A stretch of 64,000 bases of DNA from Anagrus nilaparvatae (Eukaryota; Arthropoda; Insecta; Hymenoptera; Mymaridae). Below are positions 24,101-35,734 of this stretch, piece after piece (position 1 is the stretch's first letter; each line of letters starts with the position of its first letter). The DNA is taken from positions 17,610,501 through 17,674,500 of the forward strand of contig JAKSXM010000007.1 in NCBI GenBank assembly GCA_022575985.1, given 5' to 3'. Under the pieces are notes generated by a model. It ran no database searches. It saw only the letters and a list, made by a program, of their open reading frames with translations, and was not told the DNA's origin. A program made the position numbers and the translations under genes.

Positions 24101-25901
24101 TCAATACAACATGTGCTTAAAAAAATGTGTTTTAATTATGGTGTCCAAATTCTTTGTGTTCAAAAAATTTTGTACTTAAAACTATGATTATCTCAAAATG
24201 TATGGTAAGATAAATATAATTTTTTTAATTTTTAAAATCTAAATACATTTTTTAGTAAATGACCCTTTACCAAAGTTTGTATCCTACAACTATACAACAA
24301 AGTATTCAAATACATTAATAATATAATTTTTTTTATTTTGAATAGAGTAAGTTAATTGATCAGTTTTCTTCCACGTACTTTTTATTATTATTAGATGAAG
24401 TTTTGAATGCTGATTGAATGTCAAAAATATACAACAATAACCTCATTATTATTAATTCATACAAAAACTATCCTTTTTTCCTAAAACAAATCAAGTGACC
24501 AAAGAAAAAAAACGCTGCCAAGTGATTGGCACTATGGTTCCTCATTATAATAATAGCAAAATATTTATAATGGTCTATTTTATCTAATAAAAATTATAAT
24601 TTGAGATATCAGTATTTCATAAAAAAAAAGTTAAATACCGTATTTTAAAAGAAAAAAAATGTTGCTGTGATTTAATGTTTTTTATTTAACAAATTTTTAG
24701 AAAAAATTTCAATAAACTAGGTATTACACTTAAAAAAAAAACAATATTACAGATTTTTTAATTTTTTTGTTTTATTAATATTGAGAAAAAAATTTTGAAA
24801 AAATTCGATATCGGATCCAAAAAATTACTATGAATAAGCTTTCTAAAACTAGTACTCCCATAGAAATTAATTAGGTACTACGTCCGAACAAAAAAAAAAT
24901 TTGGTATTCTTTGTATTTTTTTGTGAAAAAAATTTTGAGAAAAAAATTTTCAAAAAATTAATTATCAGATTTGAGATATCGATTAAAAACCATACTTTCA
25001 AATATAAGTACTTTTATGGAAATAAATGAGGTATTACATCCAAATTAAAAAAAAAAAAAAGTAGTTTGAGATTTTTTGATGAAAAAATTTTTGAAAAAAA
25101 AATTAGATCTTAATTCCATAATGATTGTTAAATACCACCGATTGCAAAATTTTCAAATATTAGTACTTTCATAGAAAAAAACTAAGTATTACGTCCTAAA
25201 ATAAAAAAAATTTTGGCATTTTTTGTATTTTTTGGCAACAAAAATTTTGAGAAAAAAATTTAGAAAAAATTAGGTATCAGGTCCAAAAAAATGCTATAAA
25301 CCATAGTTCTAAAACTAGTACTCTCAAAGAAATAAATTAGGTACTACGTCCAAAAAGAAAAAAAAAATTAGTGTTTTTTGTATTTTTTTGTGAAAAAAAT
25401 TTTGAGAAAAAAATTTTCAAAAAATTAGTTATCAGATTCGAGATATCGAATAATAATCGTACTTTCAAATATAAGTACTTTCATGGAAATAAATGAGGTA
25501 TTACATCCAAATTAAAAAAAAAAAAAAGTAGTTTGAGATTTTTTGATGAAAAAATTTTTGAAAAAAACATTAGGTCTTATAAAGATTTTTTCAAAGATTT
25601 TTTTAAAAAATAAAAAATAATTAGTCTCATGTCGGCAGCACCCAGTGTCGCATAGCTCAAAAAAACAAGTATTTTTATGTAAGTTTAACACATTGTTAAT
25701 ATAAAAATGTTTTTAAATTCTCATATTGTTCATTAGTAATTAAGAAAAAATTATATAATTTTTGTATTCAGATCACCTGAAGAGGCCAACGGATTTGTTG
25801 GTGAAATATTGTGAAATAAAAAAATTGTTACACATCAAATGATTTTGTATTGTTTTATTTATTTTAAATTAATTCCATAATGGTTGTGAAATTTCACCGG
25901 T

Positions 25902-25933
<32 letters not shown>

Positions 25934-26050
25934 GAGAGACTTTTTTTAAAAACCGGTTTTTTAGCTTCCTAAGGTCCCAAAACCTGCTTATACGCCAAAA
26001 AATCAAAAATCACAATTTCATCTATCACAAAGGTTCCTCTATGAGGAACC
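21190..26050. mobile_element. Large foldback element with tandem-repeat arms
   Basis: The outer ends are inverted copies: 21220-21400 (TTTTTGATTTTTTGAGATAT, AGCTAAAAACCG, a GT microsatellite, GTGATATTTCACC) mirrors 25880-26030 (GTGAAATTTCACCGG, an AC microsatellite, AACCGGTTTTTTAGCTTCC, CCAAAAAATCAAAAATC). Inside the right arm, five tandem units of ~155 bp are marked by (A)GGTA(C/T)TACGTCC-type words near 24864, 25014, 25170, 25325 and 25482. The left arm holds inverted units near 21433, 21638 and 21794. The centre is the palindrome at 22368-23943. No transposase is present. Large inverted arms with internal tandem repeats match the architecture of foldback (FB-type) elements; whether it is one element or stacked insertions is open. 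Confidence 0.6.
22368..23943. mobile_element. 1.6-kb near-perfect palindrome
   Basis: Begins TACCCATGTAAAAACAATG and ends as its mirror ...TTTTACATGGGTA. Arms of ~780 bp pair through GGCCCTGCAATTCGGCTCC / GGAGCCGAATTGCAGGGCC and GGTCAGTTTGGCTTGACGCG / CGCGTCAAGCCAAACTGACC, with a short loop near 23155-23190. The paired open frames at 22307-22507 (minus) and 23803-24012 (plus), both translating to MDCIQVSNLVELYAIKKL, are mirror copies of one sequence and not genes. High arm identity suggests a young insertion or ongoing arm conversion. Confidence 0.85.
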
Positions 26051-26528
26051 AAAATAAATAAACGTTTTATTTTAGGATAAACACTTAACCCAAAAAACTT
26101 CTGTAATTTTTCAAAACCTAATAAAATTAACTGGAATTCGCTGTATCAAAAATAATTAATTAAAATAAACACCAAGCTTTGAAAAAAAAATCTAATTTAC
26201 TGCAATAAATTCAAGGATATCTTCTATAAAATAGCAAAAATAATTTTTTTAATTTAAACTATTAATTACATAAAACATAAGTTGAAAAAAGTAGGATTCA
26301 AAAAAAAAAAACTGAATACCATAAATATAAATTTTTACATAAAAGTACCTATATAGTAATTGCATTAAATTTAGATTCGTTTTTTTTTTTTCATGAATTG
26401 TCAATTAATTTTTTTTGGTTTCGTATATATTTTTCAATTAAAAATAATCTTTAAATCGATAATAAATAAAAAAAAAAAAATAACATATAGGTATAATATT
26501 TAATGTATGTATATCGTATTATATTTAC
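26050..26528. other. Intronic AT-rich stretch 3' of exon 4
   Basis: Lies downstream of exon 4 on the minus strand. The donor side is clear (GTAAAT at 26528 downward). No next exon recognised. Confidence 0.45.
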
Positions 26529-26624
26529 CATCATTAACTGGAATGCGTTGGTTGCATTGACAAGGGCTTTGAATATCCCCAGGGTATGGGCATTGGTAAG
26601 TGCAGTTTGTTGCCTTTTCACATT
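26529..26624 (-). CDS. CUB/EGF protein gene, exon 4 (Cys-rich)
   Basis: Fourth recognised exon of the minus-strand CUB/EGF gene, 96 nt. It follows an acceptor ...TTATTCGATAG and ends GATG before GTAAAT. The first two bases complete a codon begun by exon 3 (G|AA), and it leaves in phase 1. It reads ECEKATNCTYQC, then PYPGDIQSPCQCNQRIPVND. The Cys spacing (six cysteines in about 32 residues) fits a partial or atypical EGF-like or other small disulfide module. The acceptor lacks a long pyrimidine tract, but frame and phase continuity with exon 3 and the dense cysteines in otherwise Cys-poor DNA support the call. The following exon (phase 1 entry) was not found in the window. Confidence 0.7.
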
Positions 26625-27798
26625 CTATCGAATAACAATATAAAATTAATGAGTTATATATATGAGCAAATAATAAAAAAATATTGTATTTTATTTTCCA
26701 TAGAAAATGAGTATATAAAAAATTACAAATTATTTTGCGTAAATTAAAAATTCTACGTGTTACAGTACTTTAATAAAAAATGAAAAAAATGTTTAATCAA
26801 AAAGTTTTTTGGTATGTAAGAGTAAACGAATTGTATTTTTACTTCGAATTTATTCTTTCAATGGCCTGTTATAACAAAATATTAGAAAAGTTGTTTTGCC
26901 AAATGTGAAATATTGCAGGCCGCGATTATATCTTGTACAATAATATTTATAACTATAAGTTACAAAAGTTTTTTTCATCATATGCTCAAGATTGATTTAT
27001 TTTCTACCTTCAAACGATGTTTGTTATCAGTTTATTAGTTGGTTTATTATATATAGGAAACCAGGTGCTGAAATATAGGCAAAAAATATATATGGTTCGT
27101 ACTTTTCATGCGTTGTTTGAGTTCAACTTCATCGAAAATCAAAACTTTTATTTTTTCCTTGTTTAACAATAGCTATTTGTTTTCCAAGAGACAAAATATA
27201 TATTTTGACCAATCTTGAATGCTAGTTTAGATAGCATGCAAAGGTCGAACCCTATTTTTTTTTCATTTTGGTGTCAAAAGTTTTAAAAATGAACGTTTGT
27301 TGGGTAAATAAGCCATCATTTTTAACGCGATTAATGAAAATTATTGCTTTCTACCTAAAATGATAATGGCGTTCTGTCAAAATTTGAATGAGTGCAATTA
27401 TTAAAATTCACCAGTATAGAGAAATCTATTATTTTCTAAAATATATAGAAAAAAAAATTCCTAAAAATAAAAAATATGAGAAGCTCCTCCCATCTAATAG
27501 TTGGCAAATAGCTTATATTTATCAGCACTCTATATTCTAAATATTTGTAATTTGCTCGTATACAATTATTTTTATAGAAATATATAGGGTTTTACGTATA
27601 TACACATAAATTAAAATATAATTTTCTCGCATAAATTGCAAAAATTAAAATAATTAATCTATCATTTATTTTGAAATTTTGTTAAAATTTTTAATCCGTT
27701 GGAAGAAAGGGGTTGATTGATTTATTTTGATTTATTTTTTTTGGTAAACCTTATATAGACAAGAGTAAATAATAAAAAATTAAAATAAATATAACGTT
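26625..27798. other. Intron 3 of the CUB/EGF gene, 3' part
   Basis: AT-rich intronic DNA without recognised elements. Intron 3 as a whole runs 40234 to 26625 in transcription order (13.6 kb) and holds most of the large palindromes. Confidence 0.5.
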
Positions 27799-28227
27799 CA
27801 CTGTAAAAAAGAACTTTTTTATATTAACGAAAAAATTAGAACATTTTCGAAAAATTAGTAAATTGTCGAAAAAAATTGTAAATATTCGAAAAAAATCGTA
27901 TAATTACTAAATTTTGTATATTAACAAAAAATTCGAGGATTCTCAATTTTTTTTTGTGAATTCCCAAGAAAAATTGATAATTTACAATTTTTTTTTTCGA
28001 AAATTTACAAATAATAGTTGTAAATTTCCGAAAAATAGTTGTGAATTTACAACTTTTTTCGTAAAATCACAAAAAAAAATCGAGAATTCTTGAATTTTTC
28101 GATAATATACTAAATTTCGTAAATTTACGATTTTTATCGAATATTTACAAATTTTTTTAAAAATTTACTAATTTTTCGGAAAAATTCTATTTTTTTTGTA
28201 AATCTAAGAAAGTTACTTTTTACAGTG
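27799..28227. mobile_element. MITE family B, copy 3
   Basis: Ends CACTGTAAAAAAGAACTT and ...AAGAAAGTTACTTTTTACAGTG, with the same mirrored interior as 16944-17367. It lies in intron 3 of the CUB/EGF gene. Confidence 0.8.
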
Positions 28228-29175
28228 TTGTTTTAACATTATATGACAATCCATTTTATAAATGACAAATACATCGAGAAAATATTAATTTCTTTAATTT
28301 TCACTTAGTGTAATTCCACAAATTTTTTTTATTTTATATAAAAAAAACTTAAAAAGAATAATTTTTACTCATTTGAAAAGCGCACGGCGGCGTGGTGGGG
28401 CTTGGAAAAAATTTGACTTTTTTTAAAAAAACTTTTTTTTTAAACTTATGCATAGATTTTATGTCAGTTGCAGCTACCAGATTTTTTTCCAGTCTACCGA
28501 ATTAAAATCATGAATATTTTTAAATTGAATGTAATATGCTAATGAATCGAAAAAAATCATCATAAGTTCTGAAACCGCATGGGCGATTTTCCTTGAACGT
28601 TGCATGTGAGGCGTAAACGTGAGGCGTAAAAATTAAAAATTAATACTTTTCCTTCAAAGGTCGCAGAACTTTTTTTTTGAACTAATTTTTCTTAATATCA
28701 GTAAAAAGCATTAAAAATAAGCAAAATATTTAATTCGGAAACGACAGCATAAAACATTATGCTTTAGAAAAGAAAAAAAATTACTCCATGTCTAGAAGGG
28801 TGCATAAACTTTTAGAAAAAATTTTTTTCTCCATATTTTCCTTTTTCAGTGGTTTAAAGTAGATAGTTATTAAAAATTATTTTTAATTTATTTAGTATAC
28901 ACTTATAAAAGAAAAAAATTAATTTTTTATCAAAATGTAATTAAAAAAAAAATTAAATTTAAAGCTTATTAAGTATATTACAGCTTATATACTTTAGATT
29001 ATACTAATTAACGAAGTATATAAATTTTATAAAATATTAAATAAATAATGTTAAGTATAAACATAGTTTAAATTTTATCGTATGATGTATTTTTGATCAA
29101 ATATAGATAATAAATATAAATTATTTACAATGATAATTAAAATAATTACTTTAGATTTATTATGATTATAAAATA
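28228..29175. other. Intronic AT-rich stretch
   Basis: Short GC patch at 28379-28406 (CGCACGGCGGCGTGGTGGGGC) with no frame or structure I can assign. The rest is A/T-rich. Confidence 0.4.
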
Positions 29176-29452
29176 GGGGGCTTGTATGGGTTGAAATTTT
29201 AATGATATTTTCGCATAGTTTGTTTCTAGATCAAAAAATATTCGACACGTATTTTTTTTTGTTTTTCACGCCTTTCCACGTATACAAATACATTGTGACG
29301 TCAGACCTCTGACGAACCTCTGATTTTTGAAACCTCTATAACTCTGTTAATTTTCGTAATTTAAAAAAATAAAAAAAATGTCTATAATATTTTTTTATTT
29401 AATTTCAGATTATGCACAAAAATTATCAAAGTTTTCACCCATGCAAGCCCCC
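29176..29452. mobile_element. MITE with GGGGGCTTG ends (TA target)
   Basis: Left GGGGGCTTGTATGGGTTGAA and right TTTTCACCCATGCAAGCCCCC are mirrored and bordered by TA on both sides (29174-29175, 29453-29454). A second mirrored pair, GACGTCAGACCTCTGACG, lies inside. Non-coding. Confidence 0.7.
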
Positions 29453-29454
29453 TA

Positions 29455-30664
29455 TTACTACAATTACATGTTTATACACTGTAAAAAAAACTATATAGTA
29501 TGCTACGGTAGTAAATTTAATTTTGGACATTTCTGTAAAATTCTAAAGAATTATTTTAAAGAATTTAATAATGTTTTTTAAATGTATGAAGACTAATATA
29601 ACTTGGGAATTATTTTAAAAAATTACTTTTTCGAATAAAATTAAAACCCTATATACACTCGAATACATAATTAAATAAAAAAATTTAATTTAAAAAATTA
29701 TAATTTAAAAAAATTACTTAAAAAAATGGTTATAAGCATTTAAATAAATGATAATTTGTTAAATGCTTATAAATTTATAAGCATTTTTTTAAGTAATTTT
29801 TTTTAATGGATGAAGTGCTTACAACAAATGCTGTTACAAATATAAAATTAGAAAACATCAGTCATTCGACGGGATTATTTTTTTACCGATCCGTAAAATA
29901 TTAAGTGTTGGAAAAGGATGTGAAATTCGAGCATTAAGTTGATTTAGTTAAGGAATCAGTTTCGGTGAAAAATTTTGGAAAAAATGAATTTTTTTGTTTT
30001 TCCACCTATGATAAGTTCTAAATGTTTTGGAACTGTAGTAAATGAATAAAATTCGCTCTTAATTGATAAACTAACTTTAAACTTGAATTTCGACTTGAAT
30101 AAAAATCTAGGTCATAGTTAGTATACTATAATCGAAATTTGGAAAAATTAATACAGAAATTAACTACTTGCGATGACTAAGAAGTATATATGTATTTTGA
30201 TAACAGATATGAAATTACCATCTCGCGTAAACCATGAGTCATGGTGACCCCAATGGGTTACAAGTCCTAACGCAGTGAATGTGATAGTAAATAAGAAAGA
30301 TACTCAAGTTAAAATTTTAAAAATTATTTACAAAATAAAAAGCAAATGGATTTATTATTTTTGGGCCCATTTATATAAATATGAAACAAGATAGGGTCCA
30401 AGATCGAACCTTGAGGTACTCCACTCAAGATTTTTAGCACCATTAAAGTTTCATTACCACTTCTAACCCCAGAACGGGTGCTTAAGAACCTAAGTTATAT
30501 CATTCATACCAATATTTTTGAATTTAAAAAATGGTCTAATTATAAGTGATTTAAAACGTAATTGAGAAGAAGAGCAGAATGGCAATTCACTAAGATTTAG
30601 AGTAAAAACGAAAAGGTTATTATTTGGTCTGCGACTTGCTTTGTTGAGATGAATTTGTTTGGCC
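29455..30664. other. Intronic AT-rich stretch
   Basis: Contains a small hairpin near 29725-29800 (TTATAAGCATTTAAATAAATG / AAATGCTTATAAATTTATAAGC). No exon or larger element recognised. Confidence 0.4.
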
Positions 30665-30666
30665 TA

Positions 30667-31610
30667 CACGGAAAAAAATTCTAAGTTGTATTGACAAATA
30701 ACTTTGTTGAAATATGCCAACAAAGTATTTGTTGAATTGTCATAGTTACTTAGTTGATTCAAACAGAGTGAAAATTTTGTTTAAAAAAAATTATTTTTTT
30801 ATTTTTTTTTTTTTTTTTTTTTTTTTCTATTGATTATTTATTTTTGATAATTATTTTTTTTATATTTATTTAGGGTATTTTTTTTTATTAATAATTTTTT
30901 TTTTTGTTAATTATTTTTTTTATATTTATTTATGTACTTATATATGTATTAATTTAAAATCTGTTAAAAAAAACCGAAGAAAAATTTTGACTGCTACTGG
31001 GATCGAACTGAGTCCGCCGGCTTCCGAGACTGCGTGATTATCCATTCTGCTAACAGGACAGTTGTATTTAATAAAAAAATTTTAAGTACTATATGTTACA
31101 GATAATAATTTTCGAAATTATATGCAGAGTAAATTATGCATACCCAGCGAAATGCATATTATTTAAAAATAATAGTTAAAACTATCATAAATAATTTTTA
31201 GGAAATTCCATTTCTTTATTATAATAATAATGAATAATAATATAAACAAAAGCGCGCTGCTGAAGAACAGGTTTCGACTTGTCGCCGGCCGCGGTGTTAA
31301 ATACATAAAAGGATAGAAAGAGAAAGAATGAATAAATATTTTAATATAAAAGAAAAAGCATTGACCTAACTATAAAAATTAATCATATTAATGTTGTAGG
31401 TTGTTGGTTTATCTAACACTATGTTGATTCAACAAAGATTTAAGTGGTTAACTTAACGATTTTAATTTTGCTTGAATCAACAAAGTATTTGTTGGTCTAA
31501 TGTTTTTATTTGACAATTCAACGTTTAATCTTTCCATTCAACAAACTTACAATACTAATCATATTTCAGTAACGTAATACGTTTAGTTTGTCTTATATTT
31601 TTTTTACGTG
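30667..31610. mobile_element. ~940-bp TA-flanked element with a tRNA-like insert
   Basis: The ends CACGGAAAAAAATTC and ...TTTTTTTTACGTG are mirrored and bounded by TA (30665-30666, 31611-31612). Subterminal segments around GACAAATAACTTTGTTGAA.. CAACAAAGTATTTGTTGAAT are mirrored near 31425-31520 (CAACAAAGTATTTGTTGG). The middle has long T runs, a tRNA-like segment and a GCCGGCCGCGG patch at 31280. No transposase frame. Probably a mariner-type non-autonomous element carrying an older insertion. Confidence 0.6.
30991..31059 (-). tRNA. tRNA-like pseudogene / SINE head
   Basis: On the minus strand this reads TTAGCAGAATGGATAA (A-box-like, as in arginine tRNAs) and, about 30 nt later, AGTTCGATCCC (B-box-like). 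The acceptor stem and anticodon stem pair poorly, so a functional tRNA is unlikely. It lies inside a transposon-like unit, suggesting a tRNA-derived SINE remnant. Confidence 0.45.
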
Positions 31611-31624
31611 TAGACGAATACAAA

Positions 31625-31905
31625 TCTTTTCAGAAAAATAAAAGGACAATTTTAATATCTAACTCCTGTAAATTTACAAAAAAAAAAAATTTTTAATTTT
31701 TAATTTTTTCGCCTAAAATTATTAAATTTACGAAAAAATCGAACATTCTAACTATTTTTGTGAATCCACAAAGATTTTTCGTAAATTTGCAACTACTTTT
31801 CGCAAATTTACGAAAGAAAATTGATGTGTTACAATTAAAAAATATCGAGAATCTCGCAAATAAACTATTTTTTGTAAATTTACAGGAATTATTTTTTACA
31901 ATGTA
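31625..31905. mobile_element. Decayed relative of MITE family B
   Basis: Built from TTCGTAAATTTGCAA / AAATTTACGAAAG mirrored words ending in ...ATTTTTTACAATG, like the other CACTGTAAAA elements but with eroded ends. Confidence 0.5.
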
Positions 31906-31909
31906 TAAT

Positions 31910-32930
31910 TTTTTAAGATAATATCTAATAAGCCGAACTATTAAGAACCTTACATTGATAAATTATCTGATAATTGAGAATCCAAGTAACTTGTTTAAAT
32001 AAATTCCCAGGCATAGGTGCATAAGTGTACAAATTAATTTATATTCTAACATAATCGTAACTAAGGATTCACTGATAATATATGATTAACAATTGTCAAA
32101 AACCAATTAAAAATGAGCCAAGATCAAAATTAAATTAATATAAAAAAGAAAAAAATTATTGAAAATACATAGATCACATCAGTCTATATACAAACATACA
32201 TTTCAAGTCAATAAATTTAAACCAAAATTTATAGAGTACGTCTGCTCGATGAAAAAAGCTTAAGTCTAAGTAAGATTAAAGTGATATGATAGAGACAGTT
32301 TACTCGTTTCCACAAAAACTTAAATTTTTCTTACTATATCTTCTCTCTATAATTAAACTAAAAAAAAATGTATAAAGTAATAATTTTAAATTATGTATAT
32401 TAAAATCAGTATTATTACTGAATATAATAATTCCTTTTTATCATATATAAAAATGCATTTCTCTTTTTCAACAGATTTCCCAAGAGTATACTTTTCATTG
32501 ATTGAACAATATATCTTAAAAAATTTCTTACATTTTCTTTATATAATATATAATACTATTTATATAGAATAAATTTACCCACAATTTGACAAAAATTTAT
32601 TTGAAAAAATTTTTTTTGTTTTTTTACTTTTAAAATTGCATTTTTGTTATATAAAAAAAAAACAGAAATAAAGAAAATAACTTTAATTAAGTTGTCTATC
32701 AACAAGATATATAAATTTTTGTTACAAAAAAAGTAAATATAAAAAAAATATAATAAAAAATACTAGAAATAATTCAAATTGTTTTTTTTAATTAAATTAT
32801 TTTTTAAATTATTTAAAATATTTTATTTTAAAACATATAAATTAAGTAAATTTTATTTTAATTAAGAGTCAAAAATTTAAATAGCATACATTTTTTAACT
32901 TTACATGAATCATTTCAAAGTGATAAAAAA
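31910..32930. other. Intronic AT-rich stretch
   Basis: Low-complexity A/T DNA without recognised exon or element. Confidence 0.45.
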
Positions 32931-32934
32931 TCTT

Positions 32935-33200
32935 TGCCAAAAAAGTTCCACAATTTGGCCTGTTTTAGACACAATTTTTTATTTCCTCTAAATTTTTTAT
33001 CCCACTAAAATGTATCCAGACGTTTTTTGGACTGTTTTTTGTACAATTTTTTAATAATCAGTTACAAGAATATTTTCGCACTGAATTAAAATTTGACATA
33101 AGTTTTTTAATATTTTGCTTCTAAATGGCTGTACTTACTATTTTAGCCCAAATCGAGCAAATCTAAATATTTTCAATTCCACGCCCCTTAAAAAGCTCAA
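32935..33200. repeat. Dispersed repeat C, copy 1
   Basis: Shares TAGCCCAAAT..GCAAATCTAAATATTTTCAATTCCACGCCCC with the reverse complement of 56600-56850 (GGGGCGTGGAATTGAAAATATTTAG). Old, diverged, non-coding. Confidence 0.6.
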
Positions 33201-33239
33201 AATTGACTGAGACTTGTTGTTCGATATGCCAATCAATTT

Positions 33240-34790
33240 TCATAAAAGACTTTATTATTACACTTGAAAAACGCTATCAGGGGGTTTTTGAGGTTGCTGA
33301 TTCTACATATGAAATCAAAAAATTCATGAATCTATATCTAGGGGTGAAAAATTAATTTTCATAAAAGGCTTTACTTTTACTTGCAAAACTATATCTGGAT
33401 TTTTTTTTGAGGTTACTAATTTCAAATATGAAATTAAAAAAATCATAAAATTTCATCTAGGAGTGGCAAATCGGAGTGAAAAATGTGAAATATTACTTTT
33501 CAAAAATGCCCTTGATTTGGAGGAAACTAAAAGCAAATTGCAATAACTATAAAAAAGGAACACCAAAATTTTATTATAATTGTTTTTCTCATGCATGCCC
33601 AGATTATTTTCCATATTAACATAGGGCCAAAAAACTGAGGTAAATATAATAAAAATCCAGTGAGAAAATGAATTCAGCGAAACAATTAATTAGCACCTTA
33701 CTTGGTAATCAATTTTAGATTTGAAATAAAACAAATAATTAAAATTAATTTTTTCCGACTCCTATTTAGTTGATTTTTCATCTGAAGATTATATATTTTT
33801 TATATTCACATTTGAATCAGCAGCCTCGAAAAACCTCTTATACAGTTTCTGAATAGGAAGACTTTTATAAAAATAATTTTTCACCCTTTCTCTGAGACCT
33901 GTGACGAGATAACGAGGCAACCTCGTTCTCGGTGTACGAGGCGAGGTGAGAACGAGGCGATAACGAGGCGAGATCAAGATATTTATAAATGTTTAAAAAA
34001 TATTGAATTATCATTTCATTATAAATGTGTAGAATATATTTTTAATATGCGTAACAATAAATTTTATAATTTTTAGAGGCCTTGATTAAAATTTTTTGAT
34101 TTTATATTATTCAAGACTGTACCTCGCTTAGGAACGAGGAATTCTCGGCCGAGAACGAGGCGAGGCGAGATTAAACCTTTCTCGTTCTCGTTCTCGGTAA
34201 AATTTGCGATTCTCGCCTCGCCTCGCTCTCGTCACAGGTCTACTTTCTCACCATTAGGCAAAGTTTTATGATTTTTTTTATTCCGAATTTGAAATCAGAA
34301 GCCTTAAAAACCACCTGATATATTTTTTGGATTAGATATAAAGGCTTTTATAAAAATTAATTTTTCACCCCAATTTTCCACCCATAGACGAAATTTTGAA
34401 TTTAAATTTGAAATTAGCAACTTAAATAACCCTCCGATATGGTTTTTCAAGTAAGAATAAAGCCTTTTATGAAAATCGATTTTTCACCACTTTCAACCAT
34501 AATTTCCACCCCTTGATAAAGTTTTATGATTTTTTGATTTCATATTTGAAATCAGCAATCTTAAAAATCCCCCGATATAGTTTTTCAAGTAAAAATAAAG
34601 CCTTTTATGAAAATTGATTTTTCACTCTAATTTTCCACCTCTTGTTGAAGTTTTATAATTTTTTTTTATTTTATATTTGAAATCAGCAACCTCTAAAACC
34701 CCCAGATTTAATTTTAGAGCTAATAATTACTATGAAGTTTCAGCATTATAATAAACTGGCACGTTTTGGCCACAGCGCAGCAGACAGAAT
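33240..34790. mobile_element. Foldback repeat with ~130-bp units
   Basis: The right side carries four tandem units of about 129 bp, marked by AAAGTTTTATGATTTTTT-type words near 34260, 34390, 34518 and 34648. The left side (33270-33480) carries the same unit inverted (GAGGTTGCTGATT, TTCATAAAAGGCTTTA). The right edge TGGCACGTTTTGGCCACAGC matches the subterminal part of the TTAA element at 50040-50794, so this is a degraded or extended member of that family. It is interrupted by the MITE at 33893-34242. Confidence 0.6.
33893..34242. mobile_element. hAT-type MITE nested in a foldback repeat
   Basis: The ends TGAGACCTGTGACGAG and CTCGTCACAGGTCTA are mirrored and the flanks are CTTTCTCT and CTTTCTCA (7-8 bp duplication, 33886 and 34243), as expected for hAT superfamily elements. 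Subterminal regions are full of CGAGGCGAG / CTCGCCTCG words, a plausible transposase-binding array. It interrupts one of the 130-bp units of the surrounding repeat, so it inserted later. Confidence 0.8.
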
Positions 34791-35714
34791 TTTGCAATAT
34801 GGTAAGATATACATTTATATCACAAGTTTCACACCTAATTTTATTTATAAAGTGCGTTAAAATTGTCCCACCAGTGCGTAAAAGTAACTTTTACGCTGTT
34901 AAATAAAAATATAATATGCACTCAAAATGATTCATGACTTATTTTAATGTATAGGTTAAGCGAAAAAAGATCAGAAAAGACATTAAAAGACATTAAAAGA
35001 CATTAAAACATTAAAAGTGTGTAATTTTTTTCTCCACTTTTTTAATAAATATTTTCTATTTTTACTTAATGTGCAAGTTTATGGACTCGAGGAACTTTAA
35101 TCACATTCGGCATAACAAACTTTTTTAAAAAGGCTTGGAACAATAATTTACATAAAAGGGCAAAAAAAGCTACCCGATCAGGTTAAAAATTAGTTTTTTT
35201 CTGCACAAGTAGTATAAAAAATTTAATAAATTGATTTTTACTTTAAATCAATGATATTGTGCTTATAAAAAAAATCAACGTCATTAATTTGACAGAAATT
35301 AATAAAGTGATTACTTTTGAAAATCATTCATGTACAAATAAATAACTTTAATACTCGCTTTATTATACTGCACAACTAAAAATTATTATTAATCTGAGAT
35401 AAAATGTGTAACTTTAACTAAAAGTTGAAAAGAATAAAAAGTACTTAATCTTTAAAAATGAAGTATTACAAGGACTAAACTAAAAACTTTAAAAATAATC
35501 TTAGTTATTTGAATTGGAATAAAATCATACTTAAAAAGTTAGTACAAAGTATAATTGAAATATAATCAAATAAAAAAAAAAGTAAAATAATAATTACTAT
35601 ATATATTATGCGAATATATCTCGATATTATGAAATTATAACCACTGACACCAATGACGTTGGTTTTTTTGGTTAAGACTTTTTGGTGAATTAGAACCAAA
35701 AAGAAGAATCGTTA
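34791..35714. other. Intronic AT-rich stretch
   Basis: Contains a short tandem run of ACATTAAAAG (34978-35018). No gene seen; the minus-strand frame at 35505-35699 has no domain. Confidence 0.45.
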
Positions 35715-35734
35715 TACTTATATATATATATATA

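Noticed and set aside
30991..31059. Functional tRNA gene
   Set aside because: Acceptor and anticodon stems do not pair; kept only as a tRNA-like remnant.
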